Position numbers and translations under genes: made by a program. 64,000 bases of DNA from Clostridium pasteurianum BC1 (GTDB taxonomy: Bacteria > Bacillota > Clostridia > Clostridiales > Clostridiaceae). Shown here piece after piece: positions 52,893 through 62,572 of this stretch (positions within the stretch are counted from its first letter, which is position 1; each line of letters starts with the position of its first letter). The notes under the pieces were generated by a model. The model searched no databases. It worked only from the letters and a program-made list of their open reading frames with translations, and had not been told where the DNA came from. The stretch is taken from the NCBI RefSeq assembly GCF_000389635.1, contig NC_021182.1, positions 2,976,001-3,040,000 on the forward strand, given 5' to 3'.

Positions 52893-55800
52893 TTATTTAT
52901 TGGAATTATTTCTTATAAATCCCAAGATATTAAATCTTTTTAATTTATTAAACCTGGCATCTATCATTTTTTTCCACTTATTTAATTTATATACATTAGC
53001 AGATACATTATTAACTTGCTCTTGCATATCTCTTATAGAATTTTCCATATGCTTAATATTACCCAAATTTAAGCTTTCATTATACTTATTGCTTACTTTA
53101 CCATCTGAATCTAATGGTAAGCTGTAATTATCTGAAATAATAATTCCTTTTTCTTCATCAATTGATTCATCTGTAAATATACATTCTGTCCTATATGTTA
53201 AACTTCCTTCTACTGGTGAACCATCAATCATCATAGAGCCTTTATCTTTGACTTCAGTACTTCTAAATACCGTTATTGAATTTTCTTCACTGGCATTCTC
53301 ATCTGCTTTAATATAAAAGTAAAACTGTCTTCCTTCTGAATTTAAAATCGGTTCAAATTCTATGTCAAGCCATGAATTATCTACAAGTAACGATGCATCA
53401 ATTTTCTTCTCTATAATTAAACCATTAGTTAGAGTATCATATAATTTAAAAAATATCTTATGATCGTTTTGTCTTGCATATGTACCCACCATTAATTGTA
53501 TTTTTGTTAAATTTGGATATCTACATTTAAATTTCTGCCCAACTCTTGTAAAATCATAAATAGGGCCTACTAAGTCATCTTTTACTATTTGATTAATATC
53601 AGCTATTTTACTATAGGATTTAATTATAATATCTGATTGTTTTTTAATAGGATCTTTACAAAAATCTTTAAGAGGCTTTGTAACTATATTCCATTTATAT
53701 TGTTCTCTATATTCTTTTATATTGTTCTTACATTCATCATAGAAGTTTTTGTCATCGGCAATTTTTATAAGTGCATTTTTTAGGCTTTCAACATCCTTGA
53801 ATTTTACAACTATACCCAGTTTTTTGTCGGATACTTCCTGGGAAAAATAATCACCCTCAGTGGCTATAATTGGAAGACTAGCCCATAAATAATCCAAAAT
53901 TCTTGTTCTAAATGAAAATCTTGTTTCTAAATTATCAAAGTGACAGCTTACTCCAGCATATGATTCTAACAAAAAGTTTTGCCTATCATTGTAGTCTACC
54001 CAATCCATATTAAAGATTACATACTTGTCTCTTATTCCTAATTCTTCCGATAAGTGAAAGGCCTTCGCAAGCATCTCCATCTCGGGAACATCTGGATTTG
54101 GATGTTTTACTCCTAAGAAAAATAATTTAATATCATCTCTAGTTTTACTAATTTCTCCTATTGCACTAATTAATGATAGTGGATCAAACCAATTCCAAAC
54201 TCCCCCCCCCCATATGAATACTTTATCATTTTCTTTCAATCCGGGAATTTTTTCTTTTAAAGCATCTCTAGTATGGACAGGATCAATTTCACTAATTCCA
54301 AATGGTACTAAACCAATAAGTCTATTTAATTTATTTGATAAATCATATTCTTTTGGATTAACTTTATTTAATGCAGAGAGCATTCCAATCCAAAAGTCTT
54401 TTTGCTTTTCATTTGCGCATATAAAATAATCACCTAATCTAATTTGATTCAGTAATGCATTTAAGTCACTATTATTAAAAAGATTTCTGGTATCCATATC
54501 TTTTGCTTTATGTACTTCTAAATTTTCTATTGTAAATGGATCATATAGATCTACAATAATTATTCTATCATTACAATACTGCTTTAATTCTGGTATAAGT
54601 TCTAACCAAACACCTTGAATCAAAACTATATCAGTTGTTCTAAATGCATCCACTAAATCTTTTGTTTTGTTAATACTAAACTCAACTGAATTTATATCAT
54701 ACTGTTTTAAATTTAATTCACATTGATTAGGTGCTGCAAGTGTTATTGAACATATAGCAGATAATTGCTTGGCAATTTCTGAATATCTTATTCCAGGTCC
54801 AGCCATTTTATTTCCAATTTTATCACTAGAAATTATAAGCATATTATTTTTTCTTTTACCAAACTGTTTTTCCACATTTAATGAAGTAATTAAATTTTCT
54901 ATGGTATTATTATATAAATTGTTTCTATATAAAAACTTTAGCAATTGATTATCATAAGCACGATTCATAAATTTATCTATAAATTGTCCATCTGTAATTT
55001 TTCTATTTTTTTGTATATACTCTCTTTTTAACTTCATTTTAGATAATTTATTTGTAAATTCAAACATAACTTCTGATTGAATTTTCATATCTTTATTTTC
55101 TCCAAATTGATCTTCTGTATCTATATCAGTATTATATGACTTTATTAATAATGAAGCTGATAAAATTCTATAAACATTATCTTCTGAATAGTTTTTATAG
55201 ATTGTAAATAATGTATTTCTATTTGAAATAACATCAAGCTTAATTTTCTTTAATTTTTTTGATGTACTATTATGTTTATGATAACAGATAGATTCATGAC
55301 AAAATCTTACTTTATATCCTAATAACCATAGTCTCCATCCTAAATCAACATCTTCATTATAGGCAAAATAATCCTCATCAAATCCACCGATAGAAAGAAA
55401 AATTTTCCTGTCTATAATCATGGCTCCGCCACAAGCAAACATTAAATCTCTATCTTCATTATACTTTTTATTAGCCTCTTCTATATCCATAGCAAAATCA
55501 TCTTGATATCCATGTCCATAAAAACTTATTCCACCACCAGCAAAATCAAGTTTACTTCCGTCCCAATTAAGTATTTTACTTCCTACACAAACATAGCTAT
55601 CATCTTTACATTGATGCAAAGTTGCTAACATATCATTAATCCAATTGGAATCTACTTTCATATCATTATTAATTAATGCTATATAATCCCCTTTAGCAAT
55701 CTTAGCAGCATCATTATTGGGTTTTGCAAAACCTTCATTTGTTGAATTTTTTATTATTTTTACATTTTTATACTTACTTTTCACAAATTGTACCGATCCA

Positions 55801-55943
55801 TCTTTAGAGCCATTATCCACCATAATAAATTCTAGTTTATCTTTAGGGTAATTAAGTTTATTCAGTGTAGAAAAACACTCTTTCAAATGATCTTTACCAT
55901 TGTAATTTACTATAATAAAACTAATTGATTTATCTCCGTCCAT
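52893..55943 (-). CDS. GT2-GT4 fusion glycosyltransferase with C-terminal beta and coiled-coil domains
   Basis: 1016 residues. Residues 1-300: GT2 domain (SISFIIVNYNGKDHLKEC, MVDNGSKDGSV, LINNDMKVDS, GGAMIIDRKIFLSIGG, YFAYNEDVDLGWRLW). Residues about 365-770: GT4-like domain (NMLIISSDKIGNKMAGPGIR, VFIWGGGVWNWFDPLSLI, FSFRTRILDYLWASLPIIAT). Residues about 790-930 look like a beta-sandwich, perhaps sugar-binding; the last 80 are helical and probably coiled. Two linkages could be made by one polypeptide. The IWGGGVW codons contain G10 (54202-54211). Confidence 0.88.
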   Translation of the reverse strand: MDGDKSISFIIVNYNGKDHLKECFSTLNKLNYPKDKLEFIMVDNGSKDGSVQFVKSKYKNVKIIKNSTNEGFAKPNNDAAKIAKGDYIALINNDMKVDSNWINDMLATLHQCKDDSYVCVGSKILNWDGSKLDFAGGGISFYGHGYQDDFAMDIEEANKKYNEDRDLMFACGGAMIIDRKIFLSIGGFDEDYFAYNEDVDLGWRLWLLGYKVRFCHESICYHKHNSTSKKLKKIKLDVISNRNTLFTIYKNYSEDNVYRILSASLLIKSYNTDIDTEDQFGENKDMKIQSEVMFEFTNKLSKMKLKREYIQKNRKITDGQFIDKFMNRAYDNQLLKFLYRNNLYNNTIENLITSLNVEKQFGKRKNNMLIISSDKIGNKMAGPGIRYSEIAKQLSAICSITLAAPNQCELNLKQYDINSVEFSINKTKDLVDAFRTTDIVLIQGVWLELIPELKQYCNDRIIIVDLYDPFTIENLEVHKAKDMDTRNLFNNSDLNALLNQIRLGDYFICANEKQKDFWIGMLSALNKVNPKEYDLSNKLNRLIGLVPFGISEIDPVHTRDALKEKIPGLKENDKVFIWGGGVWNWFDPLSLISAIGEISKTRDDIKLFFLGVKHPNPDVPEMEMLAKAFHLSEELGIRDKYVIFNMDWVDYNDRQNFLLESYAGVSCHFDNLETRFSFRTRILDYLWASLPIIATEGDYFSQEVSDKKLGIVVKFKDVESLKNALIKIADDKNFYDECKNNIKEYREQYKWNIVTKPLKDFCKDPIKKQSDIIIKSYSKIADINQIVKDDLVGPIYDFTRVGQKFKCRYPNLTKIQLMVGTYARQNDHKIFFKLYDTLTNGLIIEKKIDASLLVDNSWLDIEFEPILNSEGRQFYFYIKADENASEENSITVFRSTEVKDKGSMMIDGSPVEGSLTYRTECIFTDESIDEEKGIIISDNYSLPLDSDGKVSNKYNESLNLGNIKHMENSIRDMQEQVNNVSANVYKLNKWKKMIDARFNKLKRFNILGFIRNNSNK
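54202..54211 (-). repeat. G10 homopolymer inside the fusion glycosyltransferase gene
   Basis: The coding strand reads TAT, ten G, AGTTTGG, encoding WGGGV at about residue 577. In the paralog at 51553 the same WGGG is written with mixed codons, so the run is not required by the protein. Confidence 0.9.
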
Positions 55944-55979
55944 ACTATATTAACACCACTTTCTCTATATCATATGTTA

Positions 55980-57266
55980 TTACAAACGCCAATCACATTT
56001 AAGTTGTACTTTACCTTCTTCTTTTATATTACCTTCATTTATTATAAAATAATAGTGTTTATTTCTATAATCGTAAATTTCGTCACAATTTTCATCACAT
56101 AAACCCACAGAAATATAGTATTTTGAATGTAAAAAAGGATTGTTTTGTATTACAAAACTAATAAAATTACTATTCTTTATATCAGTAATAAGTATTCCAT
56201 CCTGATTGCAATTATGGTATGAAAGTCTCCATCCTTCTTCACTAAATACGTCAAAATATAAAATAGTCGCCTCTACATTTTCCTTTTTCTTAATCTCTAG
56301 ATTTACCTTTATATCCTCTCCTGAATTGAATACATTTCTAGCCATACCAGCATTATCTGAAAAATATACTTTCGTAATTTCTAATTTCTTATTTCCATCT
56401 CTATTCCCAGTTGTTGAAAATTCTTTTGCTTCATGAATATCAAGATTTATATTATCAGATTTCTCAATTATCTTTTCAGCTTTGCCACTTTCTATTTCTT
56501 TATTTATTCTCTCTTTTTCATCACTAGATGAATAAAGAAGTTTCATATATAATCCAATCATTCTGTCTGGCGTATCTTCAATAACAAATCCACCTTTTTT
56601 AATAAAAATAACTCTATTACAAATTTTTTTTACAATACCCATATCATGAGATACAAACACAATAGTCTTTCCCTGTTCTTTGAAAGATTGAATTTTATCT
56701 AAACACTTTTTTTGAAAATTTGCATCACCTACAGCTAACACTTCATCTACAAGAAGTATATCTGGGTCTACGCTAACTGCTACGGAAAATGCCAACCTCA
56801 TATACATACCAGAAGAATAATTTTTAACTGGAGTATCCATAAAATTACTAAGTTCAGCAAATTCCACAATGCCATCATATCTTTTATCTATTTCTAATTT
56901 AGTTAATCCTAAAATAGATCCATACATATAAACATTTTCTCTTCCTGACAAATCTGGTTGAAATCCAACACCTATTTCTAATAAAGATGAAATTTTACCA
57001 TTTACAATTATTTCTCCTGCATTGGGTTTTAATATGTTCGATATCAATTTAAGACTAGTACTCTTTCCTGTACCATTTTCTCCAATTATACCTACAGTTT
57101 CTCCCTTTTCAATTTTGAACGATGCATCTTTTAGAACATCAATAATTTGTACCTGTACTTTATCTCTATTCAAAACTTTTGCTAAAAATTTTTCTTTTAA
57201 AGAATAATTCTTATTTTGATATATTTTAAAATGTTTTGTCACATTTTTAAATTCTATAACTGACAT
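55980..57266 (-). CDS. ABC exporter ATP-binding protein with Wzt-like C-terminal domain
   Basis: 428 residues. ATPase with Walker A GIIGENGTGKST, signature VKNYSSGMYMRLAFSV, Walker B DILLVDEVLAVGD and the switch histidine in VFVSHDMG. Residues about 260-428 form an extra beta-rich domain like the one by which Wzt recognises the glycan end. It energises export of an undecaprenyl-linked polysaccharide or teichoic-type polymer. AAAGGTG precedes the ATG. Pairs with the permease at 57305. Confidence 0.92.
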   Translation of the reverse strand: MSVIEFKNVTKHFKIYQNKNYSLKEKFLAKVLNRDKVQVQIIDVLKDASFKIEKGETVGIIGENGTGKSTSLKLISNILKPNAGEIIVNGKISSLLEIGVGFQPDLSGRENVYMYGSILGLTKLEIDKRYDGIVEFAELSNFMDTPVKNYSSGMYMRLAFSVAVSVDPDILLVDEVLAVGDANFQKKCLDKIQSFKEQGKTIVFVSHDMGIVKKICNRVIFIKKGGFVIEDTPDRMIGLYMKLLYSSSDEKERINKEIESGKAEKIIEKSDNINLDIHEAKEFSTTGNRDGNKKLEITKVYFSDNAGMARNVFNSGEDIKVNLEIKKKENVEATILYFDVFSEEGWRLSYHNCNQDGILITDIKNSNFISFVIQNNPFLHSKYYISVGLCDENCDEIYDYRNKHYYFIINEGNIKEEGKVQLKCDWRL

Positions 57267-57304
57267 ATCATGTTCAACACCTTTTTCTATAATTTCTTCA
57301 CATT

Positions 57305-58111
57305 TTATATTTCTTCTGCAAACACCACTTCTATCTTTCTAAACAATCTAAATCCAAAGAATATTAAAACAAAATCAATTATAAACAGTACTAATATGTA
57401 TAAATAGTATGGAAATGTATTAGTATACAAAATTGACCTCACACTCTCTACCATCAACGTCATTGGATTCAACATAATTAGTCTTTTAAATAAAATATGA
57501 TTATTCAAAAGTGTTAACGGATATACAATAGGTGTAAGATACAGCCACAAATTAAATATTACTTCAACTAAATGTGATATATCTCTGTATAGAACATTTA
57601 ATGATGATAATATCAAAGATAATCCAATTGTAAATCCTAATATTAGCAATAAAACAACAGGTAGCATTATAAGAGGAATGCCAACATGAAGCCCTTCTGC
57701 TACTATTGCAACAAATAAAATCAATAGAGTTATAACAAAATTAACAAAATTCGAAAATATAATAGATAATGGAATTATTTCCCTTGGAAAGTAAACCTTT
57801 TTTATTAGATTTGCATTACCTATTATTGAAGTAGTACTTCCCATGACTCCAGATGCAAAAAAATTCCATGGAAGCAATCCACATAATAAAAACACAGTAA
57901 AATGTGGTGTCTTTTGTTGCATAATAACTTTAAATGCAAATGTATAGACAAATAACATCAATATCGGATTTAAAAAGGACCATAAAAACCCTAAAACTGA
58001 ATTTCTATATTTTAATTTCAATTCTTTAGACGTTAAATTAATAAGCAATTCCTTTGAATCATATATTTCTTTAATATATCCAATAAAATCCTTCATACTT
58101 TTTATCACCAA
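57305..58111 (-). CDS. ABC-2 type polysaccharide export permease (Wzm/TagG-like)
   Basis: 268 residues, six helices, opening SKELLINLTSKELKLKYRNSVLGFLWSFLNPILMLFVYTFAF, a standard Wzm/TagG N-terminus, and ending with VVFAEEI. Forms the channel with the ATPase at 55980. Starts at GTG (58111) after AAGGTG, with MKDF five codons on as an alternative. Confidence 0.92.
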   Translation of the reverse strand: MVIKSMKDFIGYIKEIYDSKELLINLTSKELKLKYRNSVLGFLWSFLNPILMLFVYTFAFKVIMQQKTPHFTVFLLCGLLPWNFFASGVMGSTTSIIGNANLIKKVYFPREIIPLSIIFSNFVNFVITLLILFVAIVAEGLHVGIPLIMLPVVLLLILGFTIGLSLILSSLNVLYRDISHLVEVIFNLWLYLTPIVYPLTLLNNHILFKRLIMLNPMTLMVESVRSILYTNTFPYYLYILVLFIIDFVLIFFGFRLFRKIEVVFAEEI

Positions 58112-58171
58112 ATCACCTTCAATTGTTAATATTTAAATCAAACTAAATTTATACTAACTTATTATTTATGT

Positions 58172-59566
58172 TTATTCAATCTTTTTGTATATTCTAATAT
58201 CTAGTTTTCTATCTTTAATAATTTCATCTAAACTTGTCTCTTCTTTCACACCCTCAGTGCTTTCCTTTAAAAATATAATCTTAATAGTTTGAAATATTAA
58301 TTTTATATCTAATAAAATAGAATAATTTTTAATGTACATAATATCATATCTAACTTTATCTTCTGGAGTAGTATTATATTTCCCAAGCACCTGGGCAAGA
58401 CCCGTTAAACCAGCCTTTACTACTGTTCTATATTTATAATCTGGTATTTCCTTTTGAAATTTATCAACATAAAAAGGTCTTTCTGGTCTAGGACCAACAA
58501 TACTCATGTCACCATTTAATATATTGAATAACTGAGGTAATTCATCCATTCGTATAGCTCTAATTACTTTACCTATCTTTGTAATTCTAGGGTCTTCATC
58601 TGTGGCAAGTACAGGTCCAGATAATTTTTCTGCATTCATTTTCATAGATCTGAATTTTATAACATTAAAATTTCTTCCACCTTCTGTAACCCTTTCTTGC
58701 TTATAAAATACATTACCGCCATCTGACAATTTTATGCTTATAGCTATAAGCAGCATAAAAGGAGAAGCAATTACAATACCTACAAATGCTAAAATAACAT
58801 CCAGCACCCTTTTTATAGCTTTTTCCTCTTCAGTTAAACATAGAGGCTTTGCCTTTAGCAGCGGAAGATCGTCAATTTTATTTAATTTGGATCCTAGCAA
58901 TGCTAAATCACTCATGGCAGGCACTATAAGTATGCTTTTTTGTTCAATTAAACATTTATCAAGTATATAATCTTTAAATTCACTTTTAATATCATCACAC
59001 AGTATTACAATCTCTACTTTATTGATTAAATCAACTACATTATCAAAATCCGGATGACAAATATATTTTATATTATATAAATCACTTTGCTTTAGGAGTA
59101 TTTTCTTCGCCACATGCTCTGTATTTGCATTTCCAATTATAATAACATCTTTTTTCCCATACATATTTCTCTTTATTTTCCATACAAAGGACTTCCATAT
59201 ACTTAATAAAACAATCTGAATAACTGAACTATATAAAATAACCATTCTTGGATAAGAAAATGCCCTTAAAAAAAATGTTACTGCCATAGTTGATATACAT
59301 AACATTATTATTGTTAAAAATACAGAATAAACAATTTCACTAATAGATTGCTTAATTAAATCTGCTAATCCATATACGTACATAAATATCAAATATATTA
59401 TTATAGTAAAAGGTGCAGTTATAATAAATGGTTCATAATTAAATCTTGGAGGGTTAAAATTAAATTTAATCATATATGAAAGATAAATTGCTAAAATTAC
59501 AAGTATAATATCTATAATTGTAAATAGTAACTCATATAAATTAGTAAGTGATGCTTTTTTCTTCAT
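58172..59566 (-). CDS. Polyprenyl-phosphate sugar-1-phosphate transferase (WbaP/EpsL-type)
   Basis: 464 residues from the ATG at 59566 (AGAGGTTGGTTAT upstream; the longer frame start lacks support). Four N-terminal helices, a nucleotide-sugar-dehydratase-like middle with VIIIGNANTEHVAKKIL, and the C-terminal catalytic domain KRVLDVILAFVGIVIASPFML, VFYKQERVTEGGRNFNVIKFRSM and MRMDELPQLFNILNGDMSIVGPRPERP. It starts the repeat unit by moving a sugar 1-phosphate onto undecaprenyl phosphate. First gene of the block that also includes the ABC exporter. Confidence 0.93.
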   Translation of the reverse strand: MKKKASLTNLYELLFTIIDIILVILAIYLSYMIKFNFNPPRFNYEPFIITAPFTIIIYLIFMYVYGLADLIKQSISEIVYSVFLTIIMLCISTMAVTFFLRAFSYPRMVILYSSVIQIVLLSIWKSFVWKIKRNMYGKKDVIIIGNANTEHVAKKILLKQSDLYNIKYICHPDFDNVVDLINKVEIVILCDDIKSEFKDYILDKCLIEQKSILIVPAMSDLALLGSKLNKIDDLPLLKAKPLCLTEEEKAIKRVLDVILAFVGIVIASPFMLLIAISIKLSDGGNVFYKQERVTEGGRNFNVIKFRSMKMNAEKLSGPVLATDEDPRITKIGKVIRAIRMDELPQLFNILNGDMSIVGPRPERPFYVDKFQKEIPDYKYRTVVKAGLTGLAQVLGKYNTTPEDKVRYDIMYIKNYSILLDIKLIFQTIKIIFLKESTEGVKEETSLDEIIKDRKLDIRIYKKIE

Positions 59567-59750
59567 ATAACCAACCTCTCTTATATCAGGCATTGCTAAA
59601 TAATATATTCTTGTCCTGTAAATCCACTTCAATATTATACTGCATTTTATGTTTCTACGATAGTCCTATTTCATAGAAATTCTACATTAAAATGTCTTTT
59701 TATTATTTTTCGTAAATGTCAATACATTAATAAGATATAATAAAAATTAA

Positions 59751-59782
59751 AGGCATACCGTAAACAACTTCGTGGTATAGCC
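59751..59782 (-). terminator. Terminator of the rfbABC operon
   Basis: AGGCTATACC pairs with GGTATGCCT (one bulge) over a loop of about 13 bases, followed by TTTAATTTTTATT on the minus strand, right after the rfbC stop. Confidence 0.75.
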
Positions 59783-59793
59783 TAAAATTTTAA

Positions 59794-60351
59794 TTAAAAA
59801 TTTATTTTGCTTTCAGTTAAAGTTTTCCATTTTTTATCTTTATCTGAGAATATTAATTCTTTAATACCTTCTGTGGGCCACTCTATTCCTATTTCTGGAT
59901 CATTCCAAGCAATTCCACCTTCGAATTCTGGATGATATAAATCTGTACATTTATAAACAAATTCTGCTTCATCAGAAAGAACTAAAAATCCATGGGCAAA
60001 GCCTTCTGGAATATAAAATTGTTTTTTATTTTCATCACTGAGTTTTACTCCAACCCACTTACCATAAGTTTTAGAATTCTCTCTTAAATCTACTGCTACG
60101 TCAAATACCTCACCGTTTATCACTCTGACTAATTTTCCCTGAGAGTGCTGCGTCTGAAAATGTAATCCTCTTAAAACACCTTTTTTAGATTTAGACTGAT
60201 TATCCTGTACAAATGCCATGCCTAAGCCAGCTTCCTTAAATTCATCTTCATTGTAAGTTTCCATAAAATATCCTCTGTTATCTCCAAATACTTGAGGTTC
60301 TATTATGTACACTCCTTCAATTTCTGTTTTCTGAAAATTAAATTTTCCCAC
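59794..60351 (-). CDS. rfbC: dTDP-4-dehydrorhamnose 3,5-epimerase
   Basis: 185 residues of cupin fold; third step of dTDP-L-rhamnose synthesis. GDNRGYFMETYN, KGVLRGLHFQ (catalytic His), GEVFDVAVDLRENSKTYG, FYIPEGFAHGFLVLSD. The GTG at 60351 follows AAGGGGTG; a GTG three codons upstream lies inside that ribosome binding site. It begins a few bases after rfbB. Confidence 0.94.
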   Translation of the reverse strand: MGKFNFQKTEIEGVYIIEPQVFGDNRGYFMETYNEDEFKEAGLGMAFVQDNQSKSKKGVLRGLHFQTQHSQGKLVRVINGEVFDVAVDLRENSKTYGKWVGVKLSDENKKQFYIPEGFAHGFLVLSDEAEFVYKCTDLYHPEFEGGIAWNDPEIGIEWPTEGIKELIFSDKDKKWKTLTESKINF

Positions 60352-60363
60352 TGAAATCACCCC

Positions 60364-61419
60364 TTAGTTATTTCCATACATTTTTTCATAGTAGTTTTGG
60401 TATTGACCGGATGTTATGTTATCCATCCATTGTTTGTTATCTAAATACCATTTAATTGTCTTCTTAATTCCAACCTCAAATGTAGTTTCCGGTTCCCAAC
60501 CCAATTCTTCTTTAATTTTAGTTGGATCTATGCCATATCTTCTATCATGGCCTTTTCTATCTTCTACATATTTTATTAAGTTTTCTGTTACAGTACTATC
60601 TATATTATTGCCAACGTATTCTATTATAGTCTTTACAATGTAAATATTTGTTCTTTCATTATGTCCACCTACATTATATACTTCTCCAAGTTTTCCATTG
60701 TTTATTACCATATCAATTGCCTTGCAGTGATCTTCCACATACAGCCAATCTCTAATATTTAAACCGTCACCATAAATAGGTAGCTCTCTCTTAGCCAGAC
60801 AATTGTTTACTATAAGTGGAATTAATTTTTCTGGAAATTGATAAGGCCCATAGTTATTTGAACATCTTGTTATATTTATTGGCATTTTAAAGGTATCATA
60901 ATATGCCTTAACCATTAAATCTGCACCAGCTTTACTGGAGGAGTAAGGGCTGTGAGAATCTAAAGGAGTTATCTCTGTAAAATATCCAGTTTCCCCTAAA
61001 GATCCATATACTTCATCCGTTGATACCTGAAGATATTTCTTGCCTGCTTTGAATCCATTTTCAGTTTCCCAATATTGTTTTGCAATATTTAGTAGATTTA
61101 CAGTACCTAGTACATTTGTCTTAGCAAATAGTTCAGGTTCCCTTATACTTCTATCTACATGTGATTCAGCTGCAAAATTAACTACGTAATCTATATCATT
61201 TTCTTTAAATATATTTTCTACAACTTCTTTATCACAAATATCCCCCTGGACAAAAGTATAATTAGAATTATTCTCTACCTCTTTTAAATTTTCTAAATTG
61301 CCAGCATATGTAAGCTTATCTATATTAATTAATTTTATATTCTTATACTTATTCAGCATATAGTGTACAAAATTTGAACCAATAAAGCCAGCTCCACCAG
61401 TCACTAAATATGTTTTCAT
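60364..61419 (-). CDS. rfbB: dTDP-glucose 4,6-dehydratase
   Basis: 351 residues; second step of dTDP-L-rhamnose synthesis. NAD-binding TYLVTGGAGFIGSNFVHYML, VNFAAESHVDRSI, catalytic STDEVYGSLGE and YSSSKAGADLM (Tyr-Lys), RCSNNYGPYQFPEKLIPL. GGGGGC precedes the ATG. Between rfbA (14-base gap) and rfbC. Confidence 0.96.
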   Translation of the reverse strand: MKTYLVTGGAGFIGSNFVHYMLNKYKNIKLINIDKLTYAGNLENLKEVENNSNYTFVQGDICDKEVVENIFKENDIDYVVNFAAESHVDRSIREPELFAKTNVLGTVNLLNIAKQYWETENGFKAGKKYLQVSTDEVYGSLGETGYFTEITPLDSHSPYSSSKAGADLMVKAYYDTFKMPINITRCSNNYGPYQFPEKLIPLIVNNCLAKRELPIYGDGLNIRDWLYVEDHCKAIDMVINNGKLGEVYNVGGHNERTNIYIVKTIIEYVGNNIDSTVTENLIKYVEDRKGHDRRYGIDPTKIKEELGWEPETTFEVGIKKTIKWYLDNKQWMDNITSGQYQNYYEKMYGNN

Positions 61420-61433
61420 TTTTTTGCCCCCTA

Positions 61434-62303
61434 CTATTTATCTTCGATTAAGGAAATTAGATACTTTCCGTATTCTGTCTTCATTAATGGTTCTGCCAAT
61501 TTTCTAACTTGATCACTATTAATAAATTTGTTTCTGTATGCAATTTCTTCTATACAGGCTACAAAAAGTCCCTGTCTTGTTTGTATTGCTTCTACAAAAT
61601 TTGCTGCATCTAAAAGACCTCTATGAGTACCTGTATCAAGCCAAGCCATTCCCCTTCCGAATAATTCTACCTTTAAAGTACCTCTTCTTAAATATTCATT
61701 ATTAACTGCAGTTATTTCAATTTCCCCTCTATCAGAAGGCTTTATATTTTTAGCTATTTCAACCACATCGTTATCATAGAAATATAATCCTGGTACTGCA
61801 TAATTTGACTTAGGCTTTTCAGGTTTTTCTTCTATAGAAATAACATTATTGTTGTCATCAAATTCTACTACACCAAAAGCCCTTGGATTACTTACATGAT
61901 ATCCAAATATAGTAGACCCAAATTCTCTTGCTGCAGCCCTTTTTAATCTCTCTGTAAATCCATAACCATAAAAAATGTTATCTCCTAGAACCAATGCTAT
62001 TCTGTCATTTCCTATGAATTTTTCACCCACAATAAATGCATCTGCAAGCCCTCTAGGTTCATCCTGAACAGCATAACTTAAATTTAATCCAAGCTGACTA
62101 CCATCTCCAAGTAATTCCTTAAAGCTTCCAATATCTCTTGGAGTTGAAATTATAAGTATTTCTGTTATTTCAGCTAACATTAATACAGATAATGGATAAT
62201 ATATCATTGGTTTATCATAAATAGGAAGTACTTGCTTTGATACTGCTTTTGTTATTGGGTATAATCTAGTACCAGAGCCCCCTGCGAGAATAATTCCTTT
62301 CAT
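61434..62303 (-). CDS. rfbA: Glucose-1-phosphate thymidylyltransferase
   Basis: 289 residues; first step of dTDP-L-rhamnose synthesis. [84 protein letters not shown]: all family signatures intact. AAGGAGG precedes the ATG. First gene of rfbA-rfbB-rfbC behind a consensus-like promoter. Confidence 0.96.
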   Translation of the reverse strand: MKGIILAGGSGTRLYPITKAVSKQVLPIYDKPMIYYPLSVLMLAEITEILIISTPRDIGSFKELLGDGSQLGLNLSYAVQDEPRGLADAFIVGEKFIGNDRIALVLGDNIFYGYGFTERLKRAAAREFGSTIFGYHVSNPRAFGVVEFDDNNNVISIEEKPEKPKSNYAVPGLYFYDNDVVEIAKNIKPSDRGEIEITAVNNEYLRRGTLKVELFGRGMAWLDTGTHRGLLDAANFVEAIQTRQGLFVACIEEIAYRNKFINSDQVRKLAEPLMKTEYGKYLISLIEDK

Positions 62304-62353
62304 TATGTAAATTCCTCCTTACTTGCGTAACAAATGTTAAAACAAACAAATTT

Positions 62354-62382
62354 ATTATACAACAAAGCAAAATATTTGTCTA
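62354..62382 (-). promoter_or_regulatory. Promoter of rfbABC
   Basis: Minus strand: -35 TAGACA (62377-62382), 17-base spacer, -10 TATAAT (62354-62359). About 45 bases of leader before rfbA. Confidence 0.65.
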
Positions 62383-62443
62383 TTTTTAAAATACAATGTA
62401 CATTAATATTTATAGATATTTAAAATTTACTCTATGTAAATCA

Positions 62444-62492
62444 CATAAAAAATAAGATGAATTTATTCAATAAATTCATCTTATTTTTTATG
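62444..62492. terminator. Bidirectional terminator between the Ig-like hydrolase and rfbA
   Basis: A near-perfect palindrome of about 49 bases (CATAAAAAATAAGATGAATT ... AATTCATCTTATTTTTTATG) with A and T tracts on both sides. Confidence 0.85.
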
Positions 62493-62572
62493 TATAGAAT
62501 AAAAACTATCAATTAATCAACAAATGGATTGATTAATGCATCACATTAATAGTAATTTTTATTCCAAAATAA

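Noticed and set aside
31573-62303. Prophage or defence island
   Set aside because: Apart from one IS element, all genes recognised are glycan synthesis, export or wall hydrolase genes; no phage structural, Cas, toxin-antitoxin or restriction genes seen.
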